Source: Clostridium_AQ sp900552125
Lineage (GTDB): Bacteria; Bacillota_I; Bacilli_A; Erysipelotrichales; Erysipelotrichaceae
Assembly (NCBI GenBank): GCA_037892765.1
Contig: JBBKBW010000006.1
DNA length: 64,000 nt
Reading direction: 5' to 3' (one strand)
In this document: positions 8,630-18,141 of the stretch, piece after piece
How the letters are laid out: each line of letters opens with the position of its first letter
Position numbering within the stretch: position 1 is the stretch's first letter
The notes under the pieces: model-generated
Databases searched by the model: none
Seen by the model: only the letters and a program-made list of their open reading frames with translations
What the model was told of the DNA's origin: nothing
Program-made: the position numbers and the translations under genes

Positions 8630-8974
8630 TTATTCTATAAAAATGCGATATATCCCAATCACTAACCCTAATCCAAAGAAAAGCAAGTATAACAAGTATC
8701 TTTTCTTACGGGAATAATAGAATTTACTCCACGTAGCTACAGTACAACTTAATATAATTAATAATCCATATAAATCCTTTATATCAATTGCTTTCTGAAA
8801 TACAAAAATTGTTCCTCTTATTGCACCAGTAATTGTCAAAAGATAAATAATGACGAATGCTGTTCCTATAGTAAAATATCTATTAAACTCAACCTTTTCT
8901 TCTTTATTTTTCTCCAGCTCGTCACCTTTTTTATTTTCATTTCTGCTTCGTTTTAATATTTCTTCTTTTTCCAT
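8630..8974 (-). CDS. Small membrane protein, DUF6442-like paralogue B
   Basis: About 114 residues. It begins with the shared motif KEEILKRSRNENKKGDELEK and has three to four hydrophobic segments plus the basic loop YYSRKKRY. The start at 8974 is set by GGGAGTG in a leader that is nearly identical to that of paralogue C (GATGGGAGTGTTACAT), which shows recent duplication. It is 20 bp from paralogue A and in the same operon. The function is unknown. Confidence 0.72.
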   Translation of the reverse strand: MEKEEILKRSRNENKKGDELEKNKEEKVEFNRYFTIGTAFVIIYLLTITGAIRGTIFVFQKAIDIKDLYGLLIILSCTVATWSKFYYSRKKRYLLYLLFFGLGLVIGIYRIFIE

Positions 8975-9071
8975 ATGTAACACTCCCATCGTATTATATA
9001 CACAAAATGATGAATAAATCAGCTATCAATACCACTACATATTTTTTATCAAATAACTTAACAAATTACAT

Positions 9072-9413
9072 TTACCTTAAAATCAAATATATTATCAAGC
9101 ATAAGAGTATCAAATAATATAATGCCCATAATAGATTTTTACGTTTTCTAAAACATTTAAATTTCAAATAAGATTGTATTCCATTGCCTAAAAATACTGC
9201 GAATAAACAGAAATTTACAAATGGTATTTCTATTTTTCCAATATAAATGGATCCTTTAATGATATCAAGCAATGCTAATGAACCTGCAATAAGCAAAACA
9301 AGCGCTATACTTTTATCTCCTATTACCATAATACGATCTTGCGTTATTTTTTCAAATTCATCACCATTTTCATTTTCTTTCCTGCTTCTTTTTAATATTT
9401 CTTCTTTATCCAT
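9072..9413 (-). CDS. Small membrane protein, DUF6442-like paralogue C
   Basis: About 113 residues with the shared N-terminal motif KEEILKRSRKENENGDEFEK, then hydrophobic segments and a basic loop (KFKCFRKRKN). The start at 9413 uses the same GGGAGTGTTACAT leader as paralogue B. The longer reading to 9461 lacks its own ribosome site. It follows the broken fourth copy at 9512-9632 in the same direction. The function is unknown. Confidence 0.7.
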   Translation of the reverse strand: MDKEEILKRSRKENENGDEFEKITQDRIMVIGDKSIALVLLIAGSLALLDIIKGSIYIGKIEIPFVNFCLFAVFLGNGIQSYLKFKCFRKRKNLLWALYYLILLCLIIYLILR

Positions 9414-9511
9414 ATGTAACACTCCCATCCCATTTACTGAATCATTTAATGAATATACCATAAATACCTAATATAAAATAGTGTAATAACATAATTAGCA
9501 TCCAGATGCAC

Positions 9512-9632
9512 TTAGAAAACAAAATATGTTAAAAGTAAACATAATCTCATAATGAAATAATCTAAATTTGTGTTTTTCTCTAGTTCATCTCCATTCAAAT
9601 TTACTCTTTATTAAAATATCTTCCTTCTTCAT
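9512..9632 (-). pseudogene. Frameshifted fourth copy of the DUF6442-like gene
   Basis: From an ATG at 9632 the frame gives MKKEDILIKSK and soon stops. Shifting by one base after the eighth codon restores the family motif (N-NGDELEKNTNLDYF) and runs to a stop at 9512-9514. The copy is therefore both frameshifted and cut short after the first hydrophobic stretch. It is the first unit downstream of the operator-rich promoter at 9650-9721. Confidence 0.75.
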
Positions 9633-9649
9633 GCTTGAATTTCCTTTAC

Positions 9650-9721
9650 CAAGTATACTTGTCACTTATAATATAACAATGCCAAGTGTACTTGTCAATA
9701 GAATTTTGCATAGTTTACTTG
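9650..9721 (-). promoter_or_regulatory. Promoter with three palindromic operators
   Basis: On the minus strand TTGACA (9693-9698), a 17-bp spacer and TATATT (9670-9675) form the promoter. A perfect palindrome CAAGTATACTTG lies at 9650-9661, an imperfect copy at 9683-9694 over the -35, and a degenerate copy at about 9710-9721 upstream. The first two are 33 bp apart, about three helical turns. The likely ligand is the XRE protein encoded at 8032-8247. Confidence 0.75.
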
Positions 9722-9726
9722 GCAAA

Positions 9727-9753
9727 ACAAAAAAGCCTAGCATTTGCTAGACT
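9727..9753 (-). terminator. Terminator of the ABC exporter operon
   Basis: The stem AGCCTAGC (9734-9741) and GCTAGACT (9746-9753), with a TTTT loop region, is followed by a T-run on the minus strand. It overlaps the last codons of the 9747-11615 gene. Confidence 0.8.
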
Positions 9754-11615
9754 TCTTCAAATTGTGAATTATAAAGTTTTGTATAGAAACCATCGGCTGC
9801 CATTAAGTCTTCATGATTTCCAGCTTCCACAATATCTCCATCTTTCATAACTAGGATTAAATCCGCATCACGAATAGTAGATAAACGATGAGCAATCACG
9901 AAGCTTGTACGGTTTTCCATTAATTTTTCCATACCTTTTTGGATCAATACTTCGGTACGTGTATCTACAGAAGATGTTGCTTCATCAAGAATCAGAATTT
10001 TTGGATCAGCTAAGAATGCTCTGGCAATCGTTAATAGCTGTTTCTGCCCTTGAGAAATATTGCTGCTTTCTTCATTGATCATTGTATCGTAACCATGATC
10101 TAGGGTACGAATGAAATGATCAACATAGGCTGCATCTGCCGCCGCAACAACCTCTTCATCCGTTGCATCCATTCTACCATAACGCAGGTTTTCCATAACA
10201 GTACCATTGAATAACCACGCATCCTGTAATACCATACCAAATAAAGAACGTAAATCACTTCTACGCATATCGGTTGTTTTAATTCCATCAATATAAATAC
10301 TTCCACTATTTAATTCATAGAATCTCATCAACAACTTAACAATCGTTGTTTTTCCTGCACCAGTTGGTCCAACAATGGCTATTTTCTTACCAGGTTTGAT
10401 ATACATAGAGAAATCATGAATAATGATTTTATCTGGATTATACCCAAAATGTACATTTTCAAATGTTACCTGACCTTTAATGTCAGTATTGCCATTCTCG
10501 TCATAAATTTCTACTGGTGTTTTCGTTTCTTCAACTTCTTCCTCTTCAGCTAAAAATTCAAATACACGCTCAGCTGCAGCTGCTGTAGACTGTAATACAT
10601 TCATCATCTGGGCAACTTGAGAAATCGGATTATTGAAGTTTCTAACATAAGTTATAAAGGATTGAATATTTCCAATTGTTATTCTTCCGTTCATCGCAAG
10701 ATAACCACCTAAAATACATACACCCACATAACCAAGATTTCCTACAAACATAGATATTGGTTGCATTAATCCACTTAAGAATTGAGATTTCCATGCAGAT
10801 TCATACAAATCATTGTTGTACTCTTCAAATGTCGCAATACTTTTTTCTTCTCCATTATAAGCTTTCATTACAATATGCCCACTATACATTTCTTCAATAT
10901 GACCGTTAACATTTCCTAAAGACTGCTGCTGTTTCGCAAAGAATTTTTGAGAATGTTTAATAACAGTCGTAACTAGAATTAAAGATAATGGTATAACAAT
11001 CAGTGCTAATAAAGTCATTTCCCAGCTAATTGTCAACATCATGATCAGATAACCAATAATCTGTACAAAAGATGAAATCATTTGAGCTAAAGATTGACTT
11101 AGTGTCTGCTGTACTGTATCTACGTCATTTGAAAAACGTGATAATACTTCACCATGAGATTGCTTATCAAAATAAGAGAATGGAAGTTTATTTATTTTTT
11201 CAGACATAGCTTTTCTTAAACGGTAGCTTACTTTCTGTGCTACACCAGCCATCATCCAGTTCTGAATGAAATTACACAAAGTAGAAACTATATAAATAGA
11301 AACTAGAAAAATTAGTATTTCTCCAATTTTCTCAAAATTAATTGACCCTGTACCACCAATTTTAGCATATAAACCATTTACTAATTCTGTTGTTGCATTT
11401 CCCAGTATTTTTGGTCCAACAACCATAAATACAACAGATAAAACTGCAAACAACATTGAAATAATCATATTTATATAATAAGGACGCATGTATCCAATCA
11501 ATGAAATCATGGTACCTTTAAAGTTCTTAGCTTTTTCTACAGGACGACCTGGGCCACGATGTCCTCCCATTGGTCCACGCTTCATGCCTTGTGAAGAACG
11601 ATTTTCCTTACTCAT
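9747..11615 (-). CDS. ABC exporter half-transporter (active-site subunit)
   Basis: A 622-residue fused membrane/ATPase protein. Six transmembrane helices lie in residues 35-340, with the NBD C-terminal: Walker A GPTGAGKTT, signature SQGQKQ, Walker B ILILDEATSSVD with the catalytic Glu. The start at 11615 is chosen because AGGAGG lies 9 bp upstream; it overlaps the preceding gene by 8 bp. The N-terminus is rich in Gly, Arg and Pro. It pairs with the 11608-13875 product in a heterodimeric multidrug-type exporter under MarR control. Confidence 0.93.
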   Translation of the reverse strand: MSKENRSSQGMKRGPMGGHRGPGRPVEKAKNFKGTMISLIGYMRPYYINMIISMLFAVLSVVFMVVGPKILGNATTELVNGLYAKIGGTGSINFEKIGEILIFLVSIYIVSTLCNFIQNWMMAGVAQKVSYRLRKAMSEKINKLPFSYFDKQSHGEVLSRFSNDVDTVQQTLSQSLAQMISSFVQIIGYLIMMLTISWEMTLLALIVIPLSLILVTTVIKHSQKFFAKQQQSLGNVNGHIEEMYSGHIVMKAYNGEEKSIATFEEYNNDLYESAWKSQFLSGLMQPISMFVGNLGYVGVCILGGYLAMNGRITIGNIQSFITYVRNFNNPISQVAQMMNVLQSTAAAAERVFEFLAEEEEVEETKTPVEIYDENGNTDIKGQVTFENVHFGYNPDKIIIHDFSMYIKPGKKIAIVGPTGAGKTTIVKLLMRFYELNSGSIYIDGIKTTDMRRSDLRSLFGMVLQDAWLFNGTVMENLRYGRMDATDEEVVAAADAAYVDHFIRTLDHGYDTMINEESSNISQGQKQLLTIARAFLADPKILILDEATSSVDTRTEVLIQKGMEKLMENRTSFVIAHRLSTIRDADLILVMKDGDIVEAGNHEDLMAADGFYTKLYNSQFEEV

Positions 11616-13875
11616 GATCCAGTTCCTCCTTTGACAATTGACTATATGCAATTTCTTTATAAACATCACATGTCTTCAAAAGTTCTTCATGAGTACCCAT
11701 ACCAGCAACTCTTCCTTTATCTAAAACAACAATGCGATCCGCATGCATAATACTAGAAATTCTCTGTGCTACTAATAATACAGTACTCTTATTTTTCTGA
11801 CATAGTTCATTTAATGCTTTTCTTAATTTAGCATCCGTTTTAAAATCCAATGCTGAGAAAGTATCATCAAAAATATAGATTTCCGGATTTTTTACCAGTG
11901 CTCTAGCGATTGATAGACGCTGACGCTGTCCGCCTGATACATTGGTTCCACCCTGTGCGATTGGAGTTTCGAAACGTTCAGGTTTTTCATTAATAAAATC
12001 AAGTGCCTGTGCTACACTAGCAGCTGATTCAATTTCCTCCTGTGTCGCATCTTCTTTCGCATACAATAAGTTAGATTCAATTGTTCCTGTGAATAAAGAA
12101 CCTTTTTGTGGAACGTATCCGATCTTATCACGTAAATCATGCTGAGAAACTTCTTTAATATCGATACCATCAACTAAAATTGTTCCCTCACTTACATCAA
12201 AGAAACGTGGCACTAAATTGATTATTGTCGATTTCCCACTACCGGTACTTCCAATGAAAGCCGTTGTTTCACCAGGTTTTGCCACAAAACTAATATCATG
12301 CAATACATCTTCCTGTGCCCCTGGATAACGGAAACTAACATTTTGAAATTCCACATATCCTTTATAAGAAGGATCAAATGTTTTTGGATTGACTGGATCC
12401 TTAATACTTGCTTCTGTATCTAATACTTCTACGATACGCCCTGCAGCAGCACTTGCTCGAGGTAGCATAATAGAAATCATTGTTATCATCATGAAGGCCA
12501 TAATGATCTGCATAGAGTACTGAGTAAAGGCAATCATATCACCTACCATTAATGAACCGCTATCAATCTGATGTGCTCCAACCCAAACAATCAATACAGA
12601 AGCACAGTTCATGATAAGCATAACAATAGGAATTAAAGATGCCATTGCACGAGTTGTAAATAAATTTGTTTTTAAGATATCACGATTTGCTTTTTCAAAT
12701 TTTCTATCTTCTTCCTTCTGATTATTAAAAGCACGAATAACCGGCATACCATCTAAAATTTCACGAACTACTGAATTTAATTTATCCAATAATTTTTGCA
12801 ACTTCTTAAATTTAGGCATTACAAATGCAAAGGCAACCATCATAACACTTAAAATTAATACGATAATTAATGCAATGATCCATGTCATAGATACATTCGC
12901 ATTTACAACTTTGATCAATGCTCCAACTCCAATAATAGGTGCATAAATGACAACTCGCATAAACATTACCAACATCATCTGAATCTGTTGTATATCGTTT
13001 GTAGTTCTTGTAATCAATGTATTGGTAGAGAATTTATTAAATTCTGCATTTGAGAAATTTTCTACTTTTGTAAATACATCTTTACGAAGATTTCTTGATA
13101 ATTTAGCTGCTAATCGACTTGCAAAGAAACCTACAACTACAGCTGAACCAGCCGAACCTAATGCAACTGCCAACATCATAAGTCCATGTGAAATTAAATA
13201 ATCATATTGAATGGCATCTGCATCTAAACCAATCTTCTGATATTCTTCACGAATATATGTTGCATTCGCAGTATCAGCAGTTTCTCCGCCCAATGTTTCT
13301 AATGATTTTGTCATTTCTGCTTTTAAATCAAGTAACTGATCTTGAGGAAGCTGTTGTAAGACAGTAAAAATATCTACACCTTCAGGTATTTTATTTAACA
13401 TTTCCAACATTTCTTTTTGATGAGCTGTTAAATCTTCTTCATCAATATCAGAATTTCTCATCTCTTCTGCGTTTTCCAAACTCATAACTGTCATTTCTGC
13501 CTGACGCAACGCAACTTTTATTTCATCTCTTTGTTCATCATCCATACTTTTACGTTCATAAACGTTTTCTTCTTTAAGAATAGGATAATTTTCTAACTGT
13601 TCTTCATTTGCATCACTGCTTTCAATCAATGTATAACCCTGATTAAAAGTCTCTATCTGCTTTTCGTCCATAAACAAAAAAAGTTTATTGACTTCACTCT
13701 GTCGAATAACATCTGGTACACCATCTTCAATACCACCAGATACGATACCGACATCCACAATACTAGACATGTAATCCGGCATCGCTAATTCACACATCGC
13801 CTGTGAAAATAAAAAGACTACGATAACAAATATAGAACCAATGAATGGCTTTAGATATTTTCGTAACTTCAACAT
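11608..13875 (-). CDS. ABC exporter half-transporter (degenerate-site subunit)
   Basis: A 755-residue half-transporter. It has an unusually long hydrophilic insert of about 190 residues between the first two membrane helices (about residues 40-230), rich in Glu, Asp and Gln. The NBD has Walker A GSTGSGKST and signature SGGQRQ. Its Walker B ends FDDTFSALD, so the catalytic Glu is Asp, the usual sign of the non-hydrolysing site in heterodimers. The ATG at 13875 follows AGGAGG and lies 1 bp after the marR stop. The cargo is unknown. Confidence 0.92.
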   Translation of the reverse strand: MLKLRKYLKPFIGSIFVIVVFLFSQAMCELAMPDYMSSIVDVGIVSGGIEDGVPDVIRQSEVNKLFLFMDEKQIETFNQGYTLIESSDANEEQLENYPILKEENVYERKSMDDEQRDEIKVALRQAEMTVMSLENAEEMRNSDIDEEDLTAHQKEMLEMLNKIPEGVDIFTVLQQLPQDQLLDLKAEMTKSLETLGGETADTANATYIREEYQKIGLDADAIQYDYLISHGLMMLAVALGSAGSAVVVGFFASRLAAKLSRNLRKDVFTKVENFSNAEFNKFSTNTLITRTTNDIQQIQMMLVMFMRVVIYAPIIGVGALIKVVNANVSMTWIIALIIVLILSVMMVAFAFVMPKFKKLQKLLDKLNSVVREILDGMPVIRAFNNQKEEDRKFEKANRDILKTNLFTTRAMASLIPIVMLIMNCASVLIVWVGAHQIDSGSLMVGDMIAFTQYSMQIIMAFMMITMISIMLPRASAAAGRIVEVLDTEASIKDPVNPKTFDPSYKGYVEFQNVSFRYPGAQEDVLHDISFVAKPGETTAFIGSTGSGKSTIINLVPRFFDVSEGTILVDGIDIKEVSQHDLRDKIGYVPQKGSLFTGTIESNLLYAKEDATQEEIESAASVAQALDFINEKPERFETPIAQGGTNVSGGQRQRLSIARALVKNPEIYIFDDTFSALDFKTDAKLRKALNELCQKNKSTVLLVAQRISSIMHADRIVVLDKGRVAGMGTHEELLKTCDVYKEIAYSQLSKEELDHE

Positions 13876-13876
13876 T

Positions 13877-14341
13877 CTAGAGTTCCTCCTTGTTTTGCTG
13901 TTTGCGATTATTGGCGTAAGTAAATGCCTTTTCAATAATTCTTACAAGTGCATTAGCATCTTCTTCACCAAGATATTCAATAAAATCGATAAGATGCTTA
14001 GTCATAAAATCCTCGCAATTTTTAAGCATCTGCTGTGCTTCATCACTTACTCTAATATATACACTTCTTCGATCGCTTTCTAAATGAATTCGTTCTATCC
14101 AGCCTTCTTTTTCAAATTGTTTAATAATTTGAGAAATAGCCGCTGGAGTAACCGCAAAGTAATCACTCAAATCACTCATTTTAATTAAATCTCCATGATT
14201 GATTCGCATAATAGCATCTAAAACCATAATATCTCGATGCTTTAACTTAAATTTACTTTTACGTTCGTTATTTAAGAAATTATCTTTTCGAAATGCATAA
14301 AACAATTGTGTAATTTTCCGCACGATATCCATCTCATTCAT
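13877..14341 (-). CDS. MarR-family regulator
   Basis: A 154-residue winged-helix regulator with the recognition region in DYFAVTPAAISQIIKQFEKEGWIER and the wing SDRRSVYIRVSD. I start at the ATG at 14341, preceded by GAGGTGAT; the TTG at 14356 is less suitable. It is the first gene of the operon with the two ABC half-transporters, and the promoter carries a 33-bp dyad. Autorepression of the exporter operon, relieved by a small-molecule drug, is the expected logic for this family. Confidence 0.92.
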   Translation of the reverse strand: MNEMDIVRKITQLFYAFRKDNFLNNERKSKFKLKHRDIMVLDAIMRINHGDLIKMSDLSDYFAVTPAAISQIIKQFEKEGWIERIHLESDRRSVYIRVSDEAQQMLKNCEDFMTKHLIDFIEYLGEEDANALVRIIEKAFTYANNRKQQNKEEL

Positions 14342-14357
14342 TGTATCACCTCGCAAT

Positions 14358-14418
14358 AGTTAAGTAACTTAATATTTAAGTTACTTAACTATTATAGTCG
14401 AAAATATTTCTATGTCAA
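14358..14418 (-). promoter_or_regulatory. MarR promoter and 33-bp operator
   Basis: TTGACA (14413-14418), a 16-bp spacer and TATAAT (14391-14396) on the minus strand are followed by a perfect 15-bp inverted repeat with a 3-bp centre (14358-14372 and 14376-14390). Each arm itself contains AAGTAACTT. The dyad covers the start site, as expected for a MarR autorepressor. Confidence 0.88.
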
Positions 14419-14479
14419 TACTAAAGCACTTTAAAATAAAGTATGCTTTTCTAAGTTCAATAATTCCTATCTATAAAAG

Positions 14480-14506
14480 TAAAAAAGCAGACATCAATGT
14501 CCGCTT
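14480..14506 (-). terminator. Terminator of 14520-15788
   Basis: The minus strand shows GCGGACAT/ATGTCTGC separated by two bases and followed by TTTTTT. The stem is at about 14486-14504. Confidence 0.8.
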
Positions 14507-14519
14507 CACTTATTTCTAT

Positions 14520-15788
14520 TTACATTTCTTTTTCTGCAGCCTGAGCTTTTGTAATTGTATCTACGAATGTTTTTGCTTTATCTACATAATAGATTGAACC
14601 GCCATGCTTAATTACATAGTTGAACTGACTTTCCGCTTCATCTAAATCACGTTCTACAAAAGCAATCAAACCTAAATAATATTTAAAATCAACTTTTTGA
14701 AATTCAAAACCAGTTGTTGGCAATGCCTGTTCATAATACTTCTGACAGCTGGAAAAATTCTGATCCATCAGATCAAGTTTATTCTGTATCCCTTCAAGAC
14801 ATTGTTTTTTAATAATCTGAATAGGCCCATTCTTCGCATTACCTCCAGCTTTTTCACATTCATCATAGTGATATTTTACCATACTGCGATCACCCAGCTG
14901 ATAATATGCATAAGCCATTAAAGAATGATATGCAAAGATATAGCTTCCTCTTCCCTGAGAGCTTGTAGCTAATACATCTATTGCTAAATGTGGATCATTT
15001 AAATAAATCATACATTGAGCCAAATGCTGAGGCATTGGAAAGTTCTTCTTTCTTCTTGCAATTTTTGCATATGCAAAAATGGCGGATGCACAAGCCTGTG
15101 GATTACATTCACTATATAACAATGCAATAATTGGTTCCAAAGATTGTGTTCTAAGCTTTGCAAGCTGAAAGAACAACATAGAATAAAGCATAATTGCCAC
15201 AAACACGACCATAAAGTTATTCACATATAAAATAACTAAGATAATTGCCACTAACCCCACTGCATAAAGCAGATTCATCTTAAAATTAAATTTCCATGCT
15301 TTTTTACCTAATTCTTCATATTCAGGCAAATATTCATGATGTAAACGATATACTCGTTCAATCTCCTGAACTGTATATGTTTTATTCCCCTCTAAATTCT
15401 TACGTTTACCACGATTCGGAATTGTCAGCATTCCATATAGACAGACAAAAATAGCCGGTATCAGCAACACAAAACCAATCATTTCAATAATGGTAAATCC
15501 ACCCAAAAAGAAAATAAAGAATACAACCAGGAATGGTACCTGATATTTCTGCAATACATACATCATTAACAGGATTCCATTAGCCATACCTGCCAATGTA
15601 ATTCCTCCTATTAAGTAATATATATATTCCTGCTTCATCATTTCTGCAGCAGCTTCTGTTGGAAGCATTTCTCTCATCATAGAAACAAGCAGATCTCTTT
15701 GATAACTCATTACACCAAATAAGATTGCCCCTACAACAAAACTTCCTAATACAATTAATAAATGTTTTTTACATTGAAATTTCCACAT
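14520..15788 (-). CDS. Membrane protein with TPR-like C-terminus
   Basis: A 422-residue protein. The first 130 residues contain four hydrophobic segments, and another pair lies near residues 172-205. The rest is soluble and helical with repeating A/Y/L patterns typical of tetratricopeptide repeats (for example YYEQALPTTGFEFQKVDFKYYLGLIAF). It starts at an ATG after AGAGG and ends at its own terminator. I do not recognise a specific family. It sits between two ABC exporter operons but has its own transcription signals. Confidence 0.75.
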   Translation of the reverse strand: MWKFQCKKHLLIVLGSFVVGAILFGVMSYQRDLLVSMMREMLPTEAAAEMMKQEYIYYLIGGITLAGMANGILLMMYVLQKYQVPFLVVFFIFFLGGFTIIEMIGFVLLIPAIFVCLYGMLTIPNRGKRKNLEGNKTYTVQEIERVYRLHHEYLPEYEELGKKAWKFNFKMNLLYAVGLVAIILVILYVNNFMVVFVAIMLYSMLFFQLAKLRTQSLEPIIALLYSECNPQACASAIFAYAKIARRKKNFPMPQHLAQCMIYLNDPHLAIDVLATSSQGRGSYIFAYHSLMAYAYYQLGDRSMVKYHYDECEKAGGNAKNGPIQIIKKQCLEGIQNKLDLMDQNFSSCQKYYEQALPTTGFEFQKVDFKYYLGLIAFVERDLDEAESQFNYVIKHGGSIYYVDKAKTFVDTITKAQAAEKEM

Positions 15789-15829
15789 ATTATTACCTCT
15801 TATCGTCCAGTACTAACTATAACATAAAT

Positions 15830-15862
15830 GAAAGAAAAGGAAAAGAAATTTCCTTTCTTTTC
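15830..15862 (-). terminator. Possible terminator of the PadR/ABC operon
   Basis: An imperfect 14-bp inverted repeat of purine/pyrimidine-rich sequence (15830-15843 and 15849-15862, two mismatches) lies just past the 15885 stop. The T-run is weak, so this is tentative. Confidence 0.4.
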
Positions 15863-15884
15863 ACTTATTTTTCACTATTCCATT

Positions 15885-17447
15885 TTATTCACTTTTAATT
15901 TCTCTTCCATTCATCATTGGTGCACATATAAGAATAATCACGATAGATATAACAATATTCATTACTAAAGATAACAGTGTCATTTGTTGTAAAGTCGCAA
16001 AAGTAAATGTGTCTTTGCTAATAAAATAGATGATTAACGCAATGCTTGGAATAGCCGCAACGACTACAATCATCATTCTCAGCATATTTTCCATCATCGC
16101 ATTGTTTCTGCTTTTCAAGATACGTAAAGATAACACAGTAGCAGATATAAATAAAAGTGCATATCCTAATAACATTATTCCATATTGCAGAGCTGTCATC
16201 ATATCACTTTGGTATAATACAGCAGATAATGCCAATGCCAGTACCATAGGCACGATCATTTTCAAAAATGTAGGAAGAATAACACTAATCATTTTCTTTA
16301 ATGGATGATCTGGTATCAGATAAATCTGATAATTATTCATATCTTTCATAAAATCTGCATTTTGGACAACCGAAAACAGCCAAAACATCATCATATAGAT
16401 AAAGAAACCAAAACCTAAATCTAAAAGCAATGTAATAATTAAATATAATCCTAATGTAAATATGTCTGTCCAGCGTATATAATCATTTGATTTACGCATT
16501 AATAAAACATTTTTAGAATAAATAGCCATTGCGCCTGAATAGAATGTATGTTTCACATCATGAATCTTTTTCTCACCCATCTGACTCTTTTTCCCTGCGC
16601 GTACTTCTTTATAAAGTTTAGTAAATTCAATAGCATCTTCCATTGCTTTTTCTACAAAATCTCCTTTATACTGACATAAGCAGATTGTGACAATCACACA
16701 GCTTAATAGTAATAAGGTAAATCCTATTCCTACATAAAGCCAATTACCTGCAACATAAGAAACTAGAATCCATTTAACCCATCCAAAAAATGGCACCCAA
16801 TAAAACAATTCAGAGTTCAGAAAATACATGCCGCTTAACTGTAAAGAGCCTCCACTCTCCATATAAGCAATACCATAGATAATAAGTACAAAAATAACAT
16901 AAATAGCTGAAACGATCATTGGGATATGGCGATATTTCTTATCTTGTATTGTCAATAGATATAGATAATAATAAATCGTCAAAAAGAAAACGTAGACCAA
17001 AAAGAAACACAGAAATGCTAACAGCATAAACATAAAGGTAAACTGAATAGAGCCGCCTAGAAAAACAATCATCAATATAGATAATGCACCACAAACAGCT
17101 GCCCCAGATAAATTTTGAATAATTAAGTATAACATCATCTGTCTACGAGTAAAAGGTCCGCTAAATAGATAAAAAGCATCTGGTTCCATAAACATTGCTT
17201 TCTTTTTCTGTAATAACATAATGGCTACCATCATAGCAGTCATACCTATCCCAATCATGATCGACATATTAACATCTGTAAGATTCATCATTGATAGTGT
17301 GATTTCTCCACTCCACAGACAAAGTATTATAAGACCGCCATAAAATAGAATAATAAATATAGTAAACAAAGCACTGCTTAAGCGAGAAAACTGATGACGA
17401 ATCGATGCAATAAAACGAGTTAATAACAGTTTAAGCAACACGCTCAT
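15885..17447 (-). CDS. ABC exporter permease (ABC_export-like)
   Basis: About 520 residues with roughly 12 hydrophobic segments. A soluble basic stretch (KEVRAGKKSQMGEKKI) splits the two halves near residue 290. The layout fits the putative ABC exporter family that pairs with one ATPase. Three in-frame starts are possible (17456 GTG, 17453 and 17447 ATG); 17447 has the best distance from GAAGG. It overlaps the ATPase gene end. The substrate is unknown. Confidence 0.82.
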   Translation of the reverse strand: MSVLLKLLLTRFIASIRHQFSRLSSALFTIFIILFYGGLIILCLWSGEITLSMMNLTDVNMSIMIGIGMTAMMVAIMLLQKKKAMFMEPDAFYLFSGPFTRRQMMLYLIIQNLSGAAVCGALSILMIVFLGGSIQFTFMFMLLAFLCFFLVYVFFLTIYYYLYLLTIQDKKYRHIPMIVSAIYVIFVLIIYGIAYMESGGSLQLSGMYFLNSELFYWVPFFGWVKWILVSYVAGNWLYVGIGFTLLLLSCVIVTICLCQYKGDFVEKAMEDAIEFTKLYKEVRAGKKSQMGEKKIHDVKHTFYSGAMAIYSKNVLLMRKSNDYIRWTDIFTLGLYLIITLLLDLGFGFFIYMMMFWLFSVVQNADFMKDMNNYQIYLIPDHPLKKMISVILPTFLKMIVPMVLALALSAVLYQSDMMTALQYGIMLLGYALLFISATVLSLRILKSRNNAMMENMLRMMIVVVAAIPSIALIIYFISKDTFTFATLQQMTLLSLVMNIVISIVIILICAPMMNGREIKSE

Positions 17448-18141
17448 ATTCATCACCTTCTACTGTTTCAAAGAATATATCTTTCAAGCTTTTCTCTTTT
17501 AATTCATCTTTTCTTACACTTGCAACGATACGTCCATGATCCATGATATACGCTTGATCCCATATCTCATCAATCACATCAATAATATGAGTAGAAATCA
17601 AAATTGCGACACCTTCCTGTTTTAAGCGTACAAATAGCTGTAAGGTCTCTTCAATACTTGCAGGATCTAGTCCAACCATCGGTTCATCAACCATTAATTC
17701 TTTTGGTGAAATAATAAGTGCTAATAACATACTTACTTTCTGCTTCATTCCTTTTGATAATTCACGAACTGCTTTTTTTCGTTTATCTTCCAAATGAAAC
17801 AACTGCAGATATTCTTCCGCCAAACTTTTATAATTCTTACAGCGATAGGCTTTCCCAATGAATTCAATATGTTCATCAATACTCATTAAATCATATAATA
17901 CAGGTGCTTCCGGTATATAACCAAAACTTTTCTTAGCATCTATTGATTCATTCGGATATCCATGAATCGAAATATCTCCCTCATATTGTAATAAATTGGT
18001 TATACTTTTTATCGTAGTTGATTTTCCAGCTCCATTAGGACCTAATAAAATTGTAATTTCTCCATCATTTACCGTTAATGAAATATCATCTACTGCTTTA
18101 AACTTTCCATACTTCTTTGTAAGATTTTTTACTTCAATCAT
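17431..18141 (-). CDS. ABC transporter ATP-binding protein
   Basis: A 236-residue ATPase with Walker A GPNGAGKST, signature LSKGMKQK, and a Walker B that reads ELMVDEPMVGLDP. The switch His is in LISTHI. The start overlaps the DUF2812-like gene by 4 bp. It forms one operon with a PadR regulator, a DUF2812-like membrane protein and the permease, a layout common in Firmicutes for PadR-controlled exporters. Confidence 0.92.
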   Translation of the reverse strand: MIEVKNLTKKYGKFKAVDDISLTVNDGEITILLGPNGAGKSTTIKSITNLLQYEGDISIHGYPNESIDAKKSFGYIPEAPVLYDLMSIDEHIEFIGKAYRCKNYKSLAEEYLQLFHLEDKRKKAVRELSKGMKQKVSMLLALIISPKELMVDEPMVGLDPASIEETLQLFVRLKQEGVAILISTHIIDVIDEIWDQAYIMDHGRIVASVRKDELKEKSLKDIFFETVEGDEYERVA

